DNA of 64,000 nucleotides. Source: Gemmatimonadota bacterium (GTDB lineage Bacteria > Gemmatimonadota > Gemmatimonadetes > Longimicrobiales > Gaopeijiaceae). The DNA lies in NCBI GenBank assembly GCA_028873595.1, contig JAPPOV010000044.1, forward strand, positions 1-64,000. The letters run 5' to 3'. A program made the position numbers and the translations under genes. Below, one piece after another: positions 6,911 through 14,700 of this stretch (position 1 is its first letter; each line of letters begins with the position of its first letter). The notes under the pieces are model-generated. The model was not told where the DNA came from, made no database searches, and worked only from the letters and a program-made list of their open reading frames with translations.

Positions 6911-8488
6911 ATGCCCCGTCGTATCGAATCGGATGTCTGCGTCATTGGATCGGGCATCACGGGCATTCTGGCCGCCGAGCGGCTGTCCGAGCTCACGGAC
7001 GACTCGATCGTCATGGTTGAGGCGGGCGGGCGTACAACGCCTCCGCGGGATCGCGTACGTCGGAGGCGTCGGATGCTCGACTACGGGGAGAACCCCTGGA
7101 TTGCTGACCACATCCGCGATCAGGACGGCACCGGCCTCATGTACCGTACGATGGTCGTCGGTGGGTGCGCGATGCACTGGGACGGGGCTACGCCGCGCTT
7201 CTCACCCGAGGATTTCCGCCAACGTTCAACCTATGGCGTCGGAACGGACTGGCCGATCGACTATGACGAGATCGAGCCATACTACCACGAATTCGAGGAG
7301 CGTGTCGGCGTGGCGGGTGAACAGGGGCCGCCAGAGTACGATCCGCGGTCGAAACCGTACCCGATGCCCCCTCTACCGCTGTCCTATAATCTCGAGGTCC
7401 TCAAAGACTGGGCCGCGAACGCAGGAATTCCATTCTGGACGCAGCCTTGGGCTAAAGCGACAACCACAGCGCACGGCCGCGCCGTGTGCCGACGCTGCGA
7501 TACGTGTCACGTCTGCCCCACAGGCGCGAAGTTCACGCCCGACCTTGTACTGGACCGCCTCATTGATTCCGGACGTGTCCGGCTCGTCACGGAGACACTA
7601 GTCCGTCGCCTGGAGCTGGAAGCGACGTCCGATCGAATCGAGTACGCGGTCGCGGTCGATCGCAACGAGCCTGGCGAGCCGGTCGAGTTCCACGCCCGAA
7701 CGTTTGTGCTCGCTGCCGGTTACTGCTGGAGTCCTCACCTGCTCCTGCTCTCCGCGAACTCGCGCTTCCCCAACGGCTTGGCCAACTCCTCGGGGCTCGT
7801 GGGTGCGTACATGACCGGGCACCCTTTCATGAGCGCGCAGATAGAGCTCCCGCTCGAGCTATATCCGGGGATGTTTCAGACTAATTCGCTCCTCTCTCGC
7901 GCGTTCGCCCGCCCGGGCCCGCTCGAGCGCTACGTCCGGCATGACCTGAGGATCTGGGATTCGACCTCGGGTCGTACGCCCCGCCTCCGGGACCGGGATG
8001 GCCACATCCAGTACGGTGACACCGTCATGGACGATTGGCGCACGCGGACGCGCATGTCGTCCGCGAGAGTGCGTGGCTACTACGACGTGATCCCCGATCG
8101 AAGTAGCCGTCTGACGCTCGACGGCACGAAACGAAATCGCTGGGGCGATCCGCTTCCCAAGATCGAGTTCCGTGACGCACCCGAATCGGTCGAACTCAGG
8201 CAGTATACGCACGACACGATGATCGCTCTGTTCGAGCGGATGGCGCGCGCGGGGGGCGGATCCGTCATGTCGACCACGTTCTCACCCAAGATGGAGCATC
8301 CGGGCGGCGGGTGCCGCATGGGTGACGCCCCGGGTACGAGCGTGACCGACTCTTATGGTCGAACCCACGATCACGAAAATCTCTTCGTCATCGGTGCGCC
8401 CACACTGGTGTCGGGAGGCTGTGCCAACGGCACCCCGACCTTCTCGGCACTGGCGCTGCGATCGGCGGAGGAGTTGGCACGGGGCTAG
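6911..8488 (+). CDS. GMC-family FAD oxidoreductase, large subunit
   Basis: A 525-residue glucose-methanol-choline-type flavoprotein. The N-terminal Rossmann motif reads VIGSGITGILAAERL, and the GMC C-terminal signature includes HPGGGCRMG and SGGCANGTPTFSALALRS. A cysteine motif CxxCxxCxxCP (Cys193, 196, 199, 202) sits where related FAD-glucose dehydrogenase alpha subunits ligate an Fe-S cluster. It has no signal peptide, which fits export with its Tat-tagged partner encoded just upstream. The substrate is probably a sugar or polyol. The multihaem cytochrome c subunit normally found in such three-part enzymes is not encoded next to it. Confidence 0.85.
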   Translation: MPRRIESDVCVIGSGITGILAAERLSELTDDSIVMVEAGGRTTPPRDRVRRRRRMLDYGENPWIADHIRDQDGTGLMYRTMVVGGCAMHWDGATPRFSPEDFRQRSTYGVGTDWPIDYDEIEPYYHEFEERVGVAGEQGPPEYDPRSKPYPMPPLPLSYNLEVLKDWAANAGIPFWTQPWAKATTTAHGRAVCRRCDTCHVCPTGAKFTPDLVLDRLIDSGRVRLVTETLVRRLELEATSDRIEYAVAVDRNEPGEPVEFHARTFVLAAGYCWSPHLLLLSANSRFPNGLANSSGLVGAYMTGHPFMSAQIELPLELYPGMFQTNSLLSRAFARPGPLERYVRHDLRIWDSTSGRTPRLRDRDGHIQYGDTVMDDWRTRTRMSSARVRGYYDVIPDRSSRLTLDGTKRNRWGDPLPKIEFRDAPESVELRQYTHDTMIALFERMARAGGGSVMSTTFSPKMEHPGGGCRMGDAPGTSVTDSYGRTHDHENLFVIGAPTLVSGGCANGTPTFSALALRSAEELARG

Positions 8489-8640
8489 CCCCGCTGTCAC
8501 GTCGACCCCACGCGCAACTGACGGCCAAGTGCACCGAGATAGATCCAGCGCGAAGCCGACGAACTGCATGCTGAACTGAGTTTTCGAAGAAGAAGAACAA
8601 GCCGTTACGCGCCCACTGGACCTGTCTCAAGGGAGCCGAG

Positions 8641-9396
8641 ATGTCCGAACGTGAATTATTGAGGAAGCCGTTGGCTAGGTCGAATGGATCTCGTGTGAAG
8701 GATGGCGCGATGATTGTCGCGAGCATCTTGGTTGCTTTCGGACTCGAGGCCTCCTGGGGGGTGCTTCAGGAGCGGCAAGTGGAAAGGACACTCAGAGCTG
8801 AACTCGCTGCCGAGTTTGTTGACGCTCGAGAGCGTATCGAGGGAAATGCTGAATTCCTCAAGCGTGCAGGGGAAGCGATTCAAGACATTCTGGTCCTGAT
8901 GGGGCCCGATCCTGAGCTCGTTCCAGCGGACTCAGTCGTTTTTCTGCTCATGGAAAGTGCGCGCACCTACACCCTCGACATGCCCTCGAGTGTTGTCGAA
9001 TCGGTCGTTACCACCGATCAACTCTCGATCATCCAAGATCCGAACTTGCGGCGCGCATTATTGCGGTGGCCTGTCCTACTGGATGACGTGCTAGAAAATC
9101 ATGAATGGATTGTCGATCAGTATCGAAACCAGTTTGTGCCCACCACGGCTCCCTGGGTTTCCGTGCGGGACATCTATGCGATGGACTACAGCCTTGGAAG
9201 GGTCCGTGAGATTGCCCCTTTCCGGTCTCCAGGACGGTCCCGATTTGGTGTAGACGTTGACGCCTTGCTTGCGGACCGGAGCCTTGAGCAGGTCCTCTCG
9301 TTTCGGTTGCAGTTTCTATATATCACCGTTTTAGAGACTGAGGCCTTACTCAGTGCGGCGGACGAAATTCTTTCAATGCTTGGTGCCAATCCGTGA
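8641..9396 (+). CDS. DUF6090-like single-helix membrane protein
   Basis: A 251-residue protein with a basic N-terminus, one transmembrane helix at about residues 22-40 (AMIVASILVAFGLEASW) and an E/R-rich helical segment after it (LQERQVERTLRAELAAEF). The remainder is soluble and mostly helical. The layout matches the DUF6090-type family, whose function is unknown. It stands alone: the 152-base gap upstream has AAGGGAG before the ATG but no copy of the TTTGACAG module. Confidence 0.6.
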   Translation: MSERELLRKPLARSNGSRVKDGAMIVASILVAFGLEASWGVLQERQVERTLRAELAAEFVDARERIEGNAEFLKRAGEAIQDILVLMGPDPELVPADSVVFLLMESARTYTLDMPSSVVESVVTTDQLSIIQDPNLRRALLRWPVLLDDVLENHEWIVDQYRNQFVPTTAPWVSVRDIYAMDYSLGRVREIAPFRSPGRSRFGVDVDALLADRSLEQVLSFRLQFLYITVLETEALLSAADEILSMLGANP

Positions 9397-9404
9397 GGAA
9401 CTTT

Positions 9405-9477
9405 GCCCGTGCACGCAGATATCTGCCGCGGGGAGACGGGCTCTTTCTTTGACAGCCCAGATTGCCGTCCGTCAGTT
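9405..9477 (+). promoter_or_regulatory. Hairpin plus promoter module copy D
   Basis: GCCCGT/ACGGGC (9405-9410 with 9436-9441) encloses the perfect palindrome GCAGATATCTGC and is followed by TCTTTCTTTG, a plausible intrinsic terminator for the preceding gene. Directly after come TTGACA (9449-9454), 17 bp, and TCAGTT (9472-9477). The leader GGTTAAACGCTGACGGAG leads to the ATG at 9510. Confidence 0.58.
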
Positions 9478-9509
9478 ACTGGTAGGTTAAACGCTGACGG
9501 AGACCTGAC

Positions 9510-9878
9510 ATGAAAACCTTGAAACGATCCATAGCGATTATCGCAATCAGCCTGTCTGGCTGCGTTACGATCGACAAGTCAATCCTGTTAGACAGGTCGG
9601 CTTATCCCGTGCCGATGAATACCGTTCAAGCTCTGATCGAGACGGACACTGTGCCCGAAGATTGTCAGCGGGTGGCGATGCTCCATGCTGAGGGGCCAGA
9701 GATCTGGACGAACGAAGCAGACATGTGGGATAAACTGCGCGAAGAAACGGGACTGCTTGGGGGCAACGCAGTTCAGCTCTTGTTTATGGGAGGCCCGAAC
9801 TGGGCTGAGCGGCTCGTCAGTGACGATCCAGACTTTGATGCTTCCGCGATCGCACTTTGGTGCCCGAGCCTTCTTTAA
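9510..9878 (+). CDS. Small lipoprotein (possibly DUF4156/RcsF-like)
   Basis: A 122-residue lipoprotein: the signal peptide ends LSGC (Cys18). The mature region has DTVPEDCQRVAMLHAEG, a short spacer and a LREETGLLGGNAVQLL segment. That layout recalls small outer-membrane lipoproteins of the DUF4156/RcsF type (cysteine-containing strand, then a helix ending in GAN-V). The assignment is tentative. Its stop codon lies inside the degenerate TTTAACAG of the next promoter module, so the C-terminus is set by the module boundary. Confidence 0.6.
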   Translation: MKTLKRSIAIIAISLSGCVTIDKSILLDRSAYPVPMNTVQALIETDTVPEDCQRVAMLHAEGPEIWTNEADMWDKLREETGLLGGNAVQLLFMGGPNWAERLVSDDPDFDASAIALWCPSLL

Positions 9879-9903
9879 CAGCCTGAATTACCATCTGTCT
9901 TTT
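9874..9903 (+). promoter_or_regulatory. Promoter module copy E (degenerate)
   Basis: TTTAACAGCCTGAATTACC followed by ATCTGTCTTTTAC: TTAACA (9875-9880), 17 bp, TCTTTT (9898-9903). The leader CACACGCTGACCAAGATCTG precedes the ATG at 9936. It overlaps the TAA stop (9876-9878) of the upstream lipoprotein gene. No convincing hairpin precedes this copy, unlike copies A, B, D and F. Confidence 0.5.
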
Positions 9904-9935
9904 ACCGGCAAATCACACGCTGACCAAGATCTGAC

Positions 9936-10910
9936 ATGAAGTTCCGACGCCTGATTCCAGTCTTGCTGCTAGGTGCAGCCTCGTGTGGAGGTGATAAGTC
10001 CGGGGGAGGCACGACGCCGACTCAACCGGTTGTTCCAGTCGCGACTTCGATCATTCTGTCGACTTCGTCGCTAACCCTTAATTCTCTGGGGGACACCGCA
10101 TCGCTCACAGCAACCGTGGAAGATCAGACGGGTGCGGTCATGTCGGGTCAGACAGTGACGTGGAGTTCGTCCGATGATGCCGTGGTTACGGTCAGCACAG
10201 CCGGTCTTGTGACAAGCGTGGCCACAGGAACCGCTACCGTTACGGCGATAAGTGGTTCGTTAAGTGCGACGGTTTCGGTGATATCTGCTCCGTTGTTCTA
10301 CCTCCACAGCAACGGAGTGACGGTGGTGTGTTCAACTGCTTCGGTTGGCGATACCGCAACCGTGAGTGGGACCCTCTATACCAAGCGGACAAAAGCTCAG
10401 ATTACGACAGAAAACGCCGCGACAAGCTGCACCAGTGATGTGACCGATATGTCCCGGTTGTTCGAGAACGCCTCTTCGTTCAATGAGGATATCGGCTCAT
10501 GGGACGTCAGCAGCGTCACGAATATGCGCACCATGTTCCACGGCGCCGACGCGTTCAATCAAGACATTGGGTCGTGGGACGTTAGCAGCGTCTCCGACAT
10601 GAGAACCATGTTCACCAATGCCACGGCGTTCAATCAGGACATCGGGTCATGGGACGTCAGCAGTGTCTCGAACATGTCCTACATGTTCTCCAATGCCACG
10701 ACGTTCAATCAGGACATCGGGTCATGGGACGTCAGCAGTGTCTCGCTGAGCATCTACATAGATCACATGTTCGAAGATGCCGTGGCATTCAATCAGGACC
10801 TGAGCAGCTGGTGCGTATCGAACATCCCAGTCGCACCCGTTTTCTTTGACAGAAGGGCGACGGCATGGACCCTCCCACGCCCAGTCTGGGGCACTTGTCC
10901 GGGCGGCTGA
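9936..10910 (+). CDS. BspA-type (DUF285) surface lipoprotein with Ig-like domain
   Basis: A 324-residue lipoprotein (signal ending AASC, Cys17). It has a Big_2 Ig domain at about 35-115 ([18 protein letters not shown]) and then a series of 25-residue DUF285/BspA-like repeats with the core [13 protein letters not shown] and the cap MF..A. It ends in the usual WCVSNI...PVWGTCP C-terminal cap. Proteins of this class are surface-exposed and often bind host or matrix ligands. The signal peptide and Ig domain match the gene at 2383, but the C-terminal module is quite different, which points to domain shuffling. Confidence 0.85.
   Translation: MKFRRLIPVLLLGAASCGGDKSGGGTTPTQPVVPVATSIILSTSSLTLNSLGDTASLTATVEDQTGAVMSGQTVTWSSSDDAVVTVSTAGLVTSVATGTATVTAISGSLSATVSVISAPLFYLHSNGVTVVCSTASVGDTATVSGTLYTKRTKAQITTENAATSCTSDVTDMSRLFENASSFNEDIGSWDVSSVTNMRTMFHGADAFNQDIGSWDVSSVSDMRTMFTNATAFNQDIGSWDVSSVSNMSYMFSNATTFNQDIGSWDVSSVSLSIYIDHMFEDAVAFNQDLSSWCVSNIPVAPVFFDRRATAWTLPRPVWGTCPGG
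10479..10862 (+). repeat. Tandem 75-bp coding repeats (DUF285 units)
   Basis: The word TTCAAT recurs at 10479, 10554, 10629, 10704 and 10788, giving three 75-bp periods and one of 84 bp (three extra codons). Units starting at 10629 and 10704 are nearly identical at DNA level, which suggests recent duplication. Each unit encodes one 25-residue BspA-like repeat. Confidence 0.9.
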
Positions 10911-10932
10911 TTCTTTGTCTCCGATTGCTAAT

Positions 10933-11014
10933 CCTCCAGAATGGTGACCGTGATCGTGTCTCCATACCGGAGGTTCGGGTTCTATTTGACGGCCTAGATC
11001 ACCGTCTGCCATTT
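10933..11014 (+). promoter_or_regulatory. Hairpin plus promoter module copy F (Tat-leader subtype)
   Basis: CCTCC...ATGG pairs imperfectly with CCAT...GGAGG (10933-10973). This is followed by TTCTATTTGACGG. TTGACG (10986-10991), 17 bp, CCATTT (11009-11014). The leader (CGGCATCAGC, then GCACAGCAATCAAGC) and the first Tat codons match those of copy C. Confidence 0.55.
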
Positions 11015-11060
11015 ACGCCGCGGCATCAGCACCCTTCGCCGCACAGCAATCAAGCATGCG

Positions 11061-12305
11061 ATGAACGACTACAGTCGACGTACCTTCCTGAGGAGAACCG
11101 CTGCGGCAGGGCTCGCGGCCTCAACAGGCAGCCTGTCCCTTCCCTTACCTACAGCCGCTGCCGCACGCTCGGCTCAGGAAGACTTCAACGACCCTCTCGG
11201 AGTCCGAGCACAGTTCCCAGTGACTGACGAGCTGGCCTATCTCAATACGGCCTCCCAGGGTCCCATGCCACGTCCAGTCCACGAAGCGGTGGCCGCATAC
11301 GCTGAAGAGAGGATGACGTTTCGGAACCCCGGTCGTCAGCGAGCGACATTCGATCGAGCTCGAGAGCGGTTCGCCTCCCTCTTCGGTGCCGAGCGAGATG
11401 AGATTGCCTTTCTTTATTCAACTAGTGACGCGGAGAACCTTGTCGCCAACGCGATAGACTGGAAGCCTGGTGACAACATCGTGGTGGACGAGTTGCACTT
11501 TGTGACAGCTTTCGTCGTTTTTCGAGAGCTTGAGCGAAGGTCCGGGGTGGAGCTCCGCATTGTGCCTGCCATAAATGGAGAAGCGAGGCCAGAGGACTAC
11601 GCCGCTCGCACGGATGCGCGTACTCGCCTGATTAGCGTGGCGTGGGTATCGAACCGAAATGGCTTTCGGCATCACCTACCGACCCTAGCCGAGATCGTCC
11701 ACGACCGCGGTGGCTACCTGTACGCGGACGGCATTCAAGCTTTCGGAACCTTTCCCACGGATCTGCACGCGGAGGGCGTGGACTTCGCCTGTGGAAACGG
11801 GTACAAATGGCTGTTTGCTGACTTTGGCTGTGCGCCACTGTACGTGCGTAGTGAGCACCTGGATTGGATGCGCCCAGACCGCTTCGGCCATGGTCAGGTA
11901 ATGGAGACGCTCCCCGACAATCGATACGAGCTTACAAGGACCGCGGGAAAGTTCGAGTACGCTAACCCTTCTCACGCATCGATCGCCGCAATGGATGCCG
12001 CGCTAGGGTTCGTGTCGGATGTTGGCCTCGACCGCATCGCACGGCACACCCACACACTCGCTGGTGAGTTGCGTAGTGAGCTGTTCAGGCTAGGGCGCGA
12101 TCTCTTTACGCCGGCCGGCAACCCCTCCGCGATCGTAAGCTGCTACCACAACCTAGATCCTGATGGGCTCGGGAGAGCGCTTGAGCAGGAGGGTGTCCGG
12201 TTCACCTTTCAGGAAGAGGGCAAACTTCTCCGTCTAGCAGTGGCTATGTTCAATAACCGCGATGACGTAGACCGCCTGATCCGAGTGATTGCGCGAATGG
12301 TTTAA
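11061..12305 (+). CDS. Tat-exported class V aminotransferase-fold PLP enzyme
   Basis: A 414-residue fold-type I PLP protein of the class V (isopenicillin N epimerase/cysteine desulfurase-like) family. Visible features are the Tat signal (SRRTFLRR, residues 5-12), a LNTASQGPMP entry segment, YADGIQAFGTFP with the cofactor-binding Asp, and the Schiff-base lysine K249 in NGYKWLF. The lid segment is FEYANPSHASIAA. Cytosolic homologues are usual; a Tat signal means this enzyme is folded with its cofactor before export, so it likely acts on a periplasmic amino acid or amino sugar. The reaction is unknown. Promoter, leader and signal are shared with the gene at 6318. Confidence 0.82.
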   Translation: MNDYSRRTFLRRTAAAGLAASTGSLSLPLPTAAAARSAQEDFNDPLGVRAQFPVTDELAYLNTASQGPMPRPVHEAVAAYAEERMTFRNPGRQRATFDRARERFASLFGAERDEIAFLYSTSDAENLVANAIDWKPGDNIVVDELHFVTAFVVFRELERRSGVELRIVPAINGEARPEDYAARTDARTRLISVAWVSNRNGFRHHLPTLAEIVHDRGGYLYADGIQAFGTFPTDLHAEGVDFACGNGYKWLFADFGCAPLYVRSEHLDWMRPDRFGHGQVMETLPDNRYELTRTAGKFEYANPSHASIAAMDAALGFVSDVGLDRIARHTHTLAGELRSELFRLGRDLFTPAGNPSAIVSCYHNLDPDGLGRALEQEGVRFTFQEEGKLLRLAVAMFNNRDDVDRLIRVIARMV

Positions 12306-12396
12306 GTTGGAAAACGAGGCTCTCGGAGCCCACGGAACAACGACAATCGACGATTCAGCCGGGCGACAACGAAACGATTACGGAAACGTCAGCATC

Positions 12397-12876
12397 ATGT
12401 CTTTGTTGGGGAACATCATTTGGTTTTTCCTTGGGGGTTGGTTACTCGGAGCGGGCTACTTTTTAGCGGCTGTGGTCTTTTTTCCACTGTTCCCCTTCTT
12501 GTTGCCTCTCGTGGGGTACTCATTTTTCCCTTTTGGAAAATCACCCGTCCGGCGTTCTGATATAAACGCGTGGAAAGAAAGTAGAGGAGAAGAGTTAGAT
12601 CTTTCGGGGACGAAGCTTGCCAGTGGCTGGCTTCGATTTCTCTCGAATGTTGTGTGGGTTTTTACTTTTGGCTGGGTTCTAGCGCTCGGACACTTGTTTG
12701 CTGCGATGATGAATTTATTTGCATGCGCAGCGGTGGTGACCATTCCCATCTGCGTGGCTCACATGATGGCACATTTCAAACTCATCCCCGTGGCCTTTCG
12801 ACCCTTCGGCGTGAGGATCGTGCCCACTGCGCTCGCGGATGAAATCAAGATGGCGAGTATCGCTAAGTCTTTTTGA
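12397..12876 (+). CDS. YccF domain inner-membrane protein
   Basis: A 159-residue membrane protein with two YccF-type halves. Each has the NI(I/V)WFFLGGW-like opening (here SLLGNIIWFFLGGWLLG and LSNVVWVFTFGWVLALGH) followed by hydrophobic helices and a FxPFG segment. The family is widespread and uncharacterised. A longer frame starts 108 bases earlier, but the chosen ATG begins exactly at the conserved domain start. The gene is low in GC compared with the following ones and marks the end of the AT-rich accessory stretch. Confidence 0.8.
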   Translation: MSLLGNIIWFFLGGWLLGAGYFLAAVVFFPLFPFLLPLVGYSFFPFGKSPVRRSDINAWKESRGEELDLSGTKLASGWLRFLSNVVWVFTFGWVLALGHLFAAMMNLFACAAVVTIPICVAHMMAHFKLIPVAFRPFGVRIVPTALADEIKMASIAKSF

Positions 12877-12955
12877 GCGTCCACCTCAACGCATTCATGA
12901 GTTTATGTGCGTCGAGCCAACCGTCTTTGCGGCCTGATGAATGCAGTGCGTCTGT

Positions 12956-13429
12956 TCAAGACCATCGTCGATCGCTCGGACGGCGGGCACCACGCGCTCG
13001 AGGGTATTCCGCGTAGTAGCGTTCAACGGTCTCCTTGCAGGCCTCTTCATCGCGTATGTCTACCCGCACGCCACGGCCCTCCAGAAGCGATTTCGTGTCA
13101 GCCGCGTTATAGGAGCTGACTTCGGCAACCACGACCGTAGACAGCCCGAACCGTATGATCGCTCCCGAACACATTTCGCACGGCATCATCGTGGTGTAGC
13201 AGGTCGCGTCGGCAAGGAGGTCGAGCAACTCGTGGTCCCCTGCCCGGCTCGCTGCATCACGGATGGCCTCCATTTCCGCGTGGGTTGTGGGGTCGCCGGT
13301 CTGAGTGTAGCGATTAAACCCCGCCCCGATGACGTGGCCGTCCTTGACGATGACCGCGCCAACGGGAAAGCCCCCCTCTTCGAGCGAGGCCACGGCCTGC
13401 CTGTGCGCCGCGGCAAGATGTGGCTCCAT
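12956..13429 (-). CDS. Cytosine deaminase, yeast FCY1-type
   Basis: A 157-residue zinc deaminase of the cytidine/deoxycytidylate deaminase superfamily. Zinc and proton-shuttle residues are H50 and E52 (THAEME) and C84/C87 (MPCEMCSGAI). Length and C-terminal half (IRFGLSTVVVAEVSSYN, LEGRGVRVDI, then ERY) resemble fungal cytosine deaminase far more than the amidohydrolase-type bacterial CodA. It should convert cytosine to uracil, though guanine or another base is possible. GAGGAGGTG upstream of the ATG fixes the start; a longer frame extends a further 41 codons without support. Confidence 0.85.
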   Translation of the reverse strand: MEPHLAAAHRQAVASLEEGGFPVGAVIVKDGHVIGAGFNRYTQTGDPTTHAEMEAIRDAASRAGDHELLDLLADATCYTTMMPCEMCSGAIIRFGLSTVVVAEVSSYNAADTKSLLEGRGVRVDIRDEEACKETVERYYAEYPRARGARRPSDRRWS

Positions 13430-13701
13430 GGTTACACCTCCTCGGATATCGCCTGACTCAAATCTCCGGGGACGTCCTTCGGAGCATGGGCATTTCCGCC
13501 GTCGGTCCCAGGAGATCGCTGTGGATTCGGTCGACAAAGCACGAGTGGCCAATGAAATGCCCGCGCATGATGTCGATATCCGTGATCATGTGTACTGCCT
13601 TCAGGATTGTCGAGCGGCGAACGTTGAGCGTCGTAGATTTCCTGCACCTAACGACCGACCCATACCGCGTAGGGCTCTGTCCCTGCACTCGTGGAGAGAA
13701 G

Positions 13702-14643
13702 GTGCCCACATCGGCGAATGACATACGACGGCGAGGACTACAGCCCCGCGAGCCAGGTGACACGCACGCCCCATCGTTGACCACCAACGAATGGCGAACT
13801 CGCGCGGAAGCCCACCGCACACGTGTGCAGCGTTGGACGCTTCCGTACAAGGAGCGGCGCTCAAGGCAGGAAGCCCACCCGGTTCACGACTTCCTCTTCC
13901 AGTACTACATGTACTCGCCGAGTAAGCTCGAAGCCTGGCACCCAGGCCCTCTGGAATCGCTGGTGGACTCACCCCACGCACGCGAGGAGTTCAAGCCACC
14001 CGTGTATCGCGCCGATCGTGGCTCGATAACGCGTGACCTCACCGCAATTCCCCACCGGAGACAGGTGGACTTGGGGTCTGCGTTGAAGGTCCTGATCGCA
14101 ACGCAAGACCAGCCTGCCAACTTTGGCTGCTACGGCATGCACGAATGGGCGATGGTCTACCGGAGCCACGACGTACGCCACGCCGGGATCGCCCCCCTTC
14201 GCTTACCTCAAGACGAGGTGGACGCCTTCGTCAGACGTCGACCACTCGCGTGCAGCCATTTCGATGCCTACCGCTTTTTCGCCCCAGAGGCGCAACCGCT
14301 GAACCGAATCGAAGTGGACTGGTCGACCCGACACGAGACGGAGCAGCCTGGATGTATCCATGCGAACATGGACCTCTATCGGTGGGCGTACACCGGCATG
14401 CCCTGGATCGGCAGTGACCTTCTCTGGTCCTGCTTCGAGCTCGCGGCGGATCTCAGGGTGCTCGACATGCAAGCTAGTCCTTATGACCTCCGCGACCTCG
14501 GATTCCAACCGATTCGAATCGAGACGCCGGACGGGCGTCGTGAGTATCAAGCCGTGCAGAGACAGCTAAGCGAGAAAGCCGCGGCGCTGAGGATAGAACT
14601 GATCGACGAGATAAGGGGTCTCCTGAGAGATCGTCAGCCCTAG
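13702..14643 (+). CDS. Protein of the family labelled 3-methyladenine DNA glycosylase
   Basis: About 313 residues. Conserved blocks are HPVHDFLFQYYMYSPSKLE, FGCYGMHEWAMVYR, CSHFDAYRFF, QPGCIHANMDLYRWAY and LDMQASPYDLRDLG. They match a family, common in actinobacteria, that databases often label 3-methyladenine DNA glycosylase. I see no helix-hairpin-helix or AAG signature, so I treat that name as doubtful and the function as unknown. The start is uncertain: a GTG preceded by GGAGAGAAG is used, and a TTG at 13777 is nearer the family's usual beginning. The long frame opening at 13420 covers the deaminase leader and is not credible upstream. Confidence 0.7.
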   Translation: MPTSANDIRRRGLQPREPGDTHAPSLTTNEWRTRAEAHRTRVQRWTLPYKERRSRQEAHPVHDFLFQYYMYSPSKLEAWHPGPLESLVDSPHAREEFKPPVYRADRGSITRDLTAIPHRRQVDLGSALKVLIATQDQPANFGCYGMHEWAMVYRSHDVRHAGIAPLRLPQDEVDAFVRRRPLACSHFDAYRFFAPEAQPLNRIEVDWSTRHETEQPGCIHANMDLYRWAYTGMPWIGSDLLWSCFELAADLRVLDMQASPYDLRDLGFQPIRIETPDGRREYQAVQRQLSEKAAALRIELIDEIRGLLRDRQP

Positions 14644-14700
14644 CCTGTCTGATATCGGCTCGTGAGCCTCCCCGAATTCCGGACCTCCGTCGACTCTCTC

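Noticed and set aside
10841-10852. Another TTTCTTTGACAG copy inside the BspA-like gene
   Set aside because: It encodes part of the normal DUF285 C-terminal cap (VFFDR) and has no TCATTT-like box 17 bp on and no leader, so it looks coincidental.
61-11060. Integron cassette array with attC sites between the accessory genes
   Set aside because: The repeats lack the GTTRRRY core and paired R/L boxes, gene orientation is mixed, and no integrase is visible. Constant 17-bp spacing and a leader running into start codons fit a promoter better.
13458-13850. Minus-strand frame upstream of the cytosine deaminase
   Set aside because: It overlaps the start of the conserved plus-strand gene, lacks a ribosome-binding site and shows no recognisable family, though a few blocks look protein-like.
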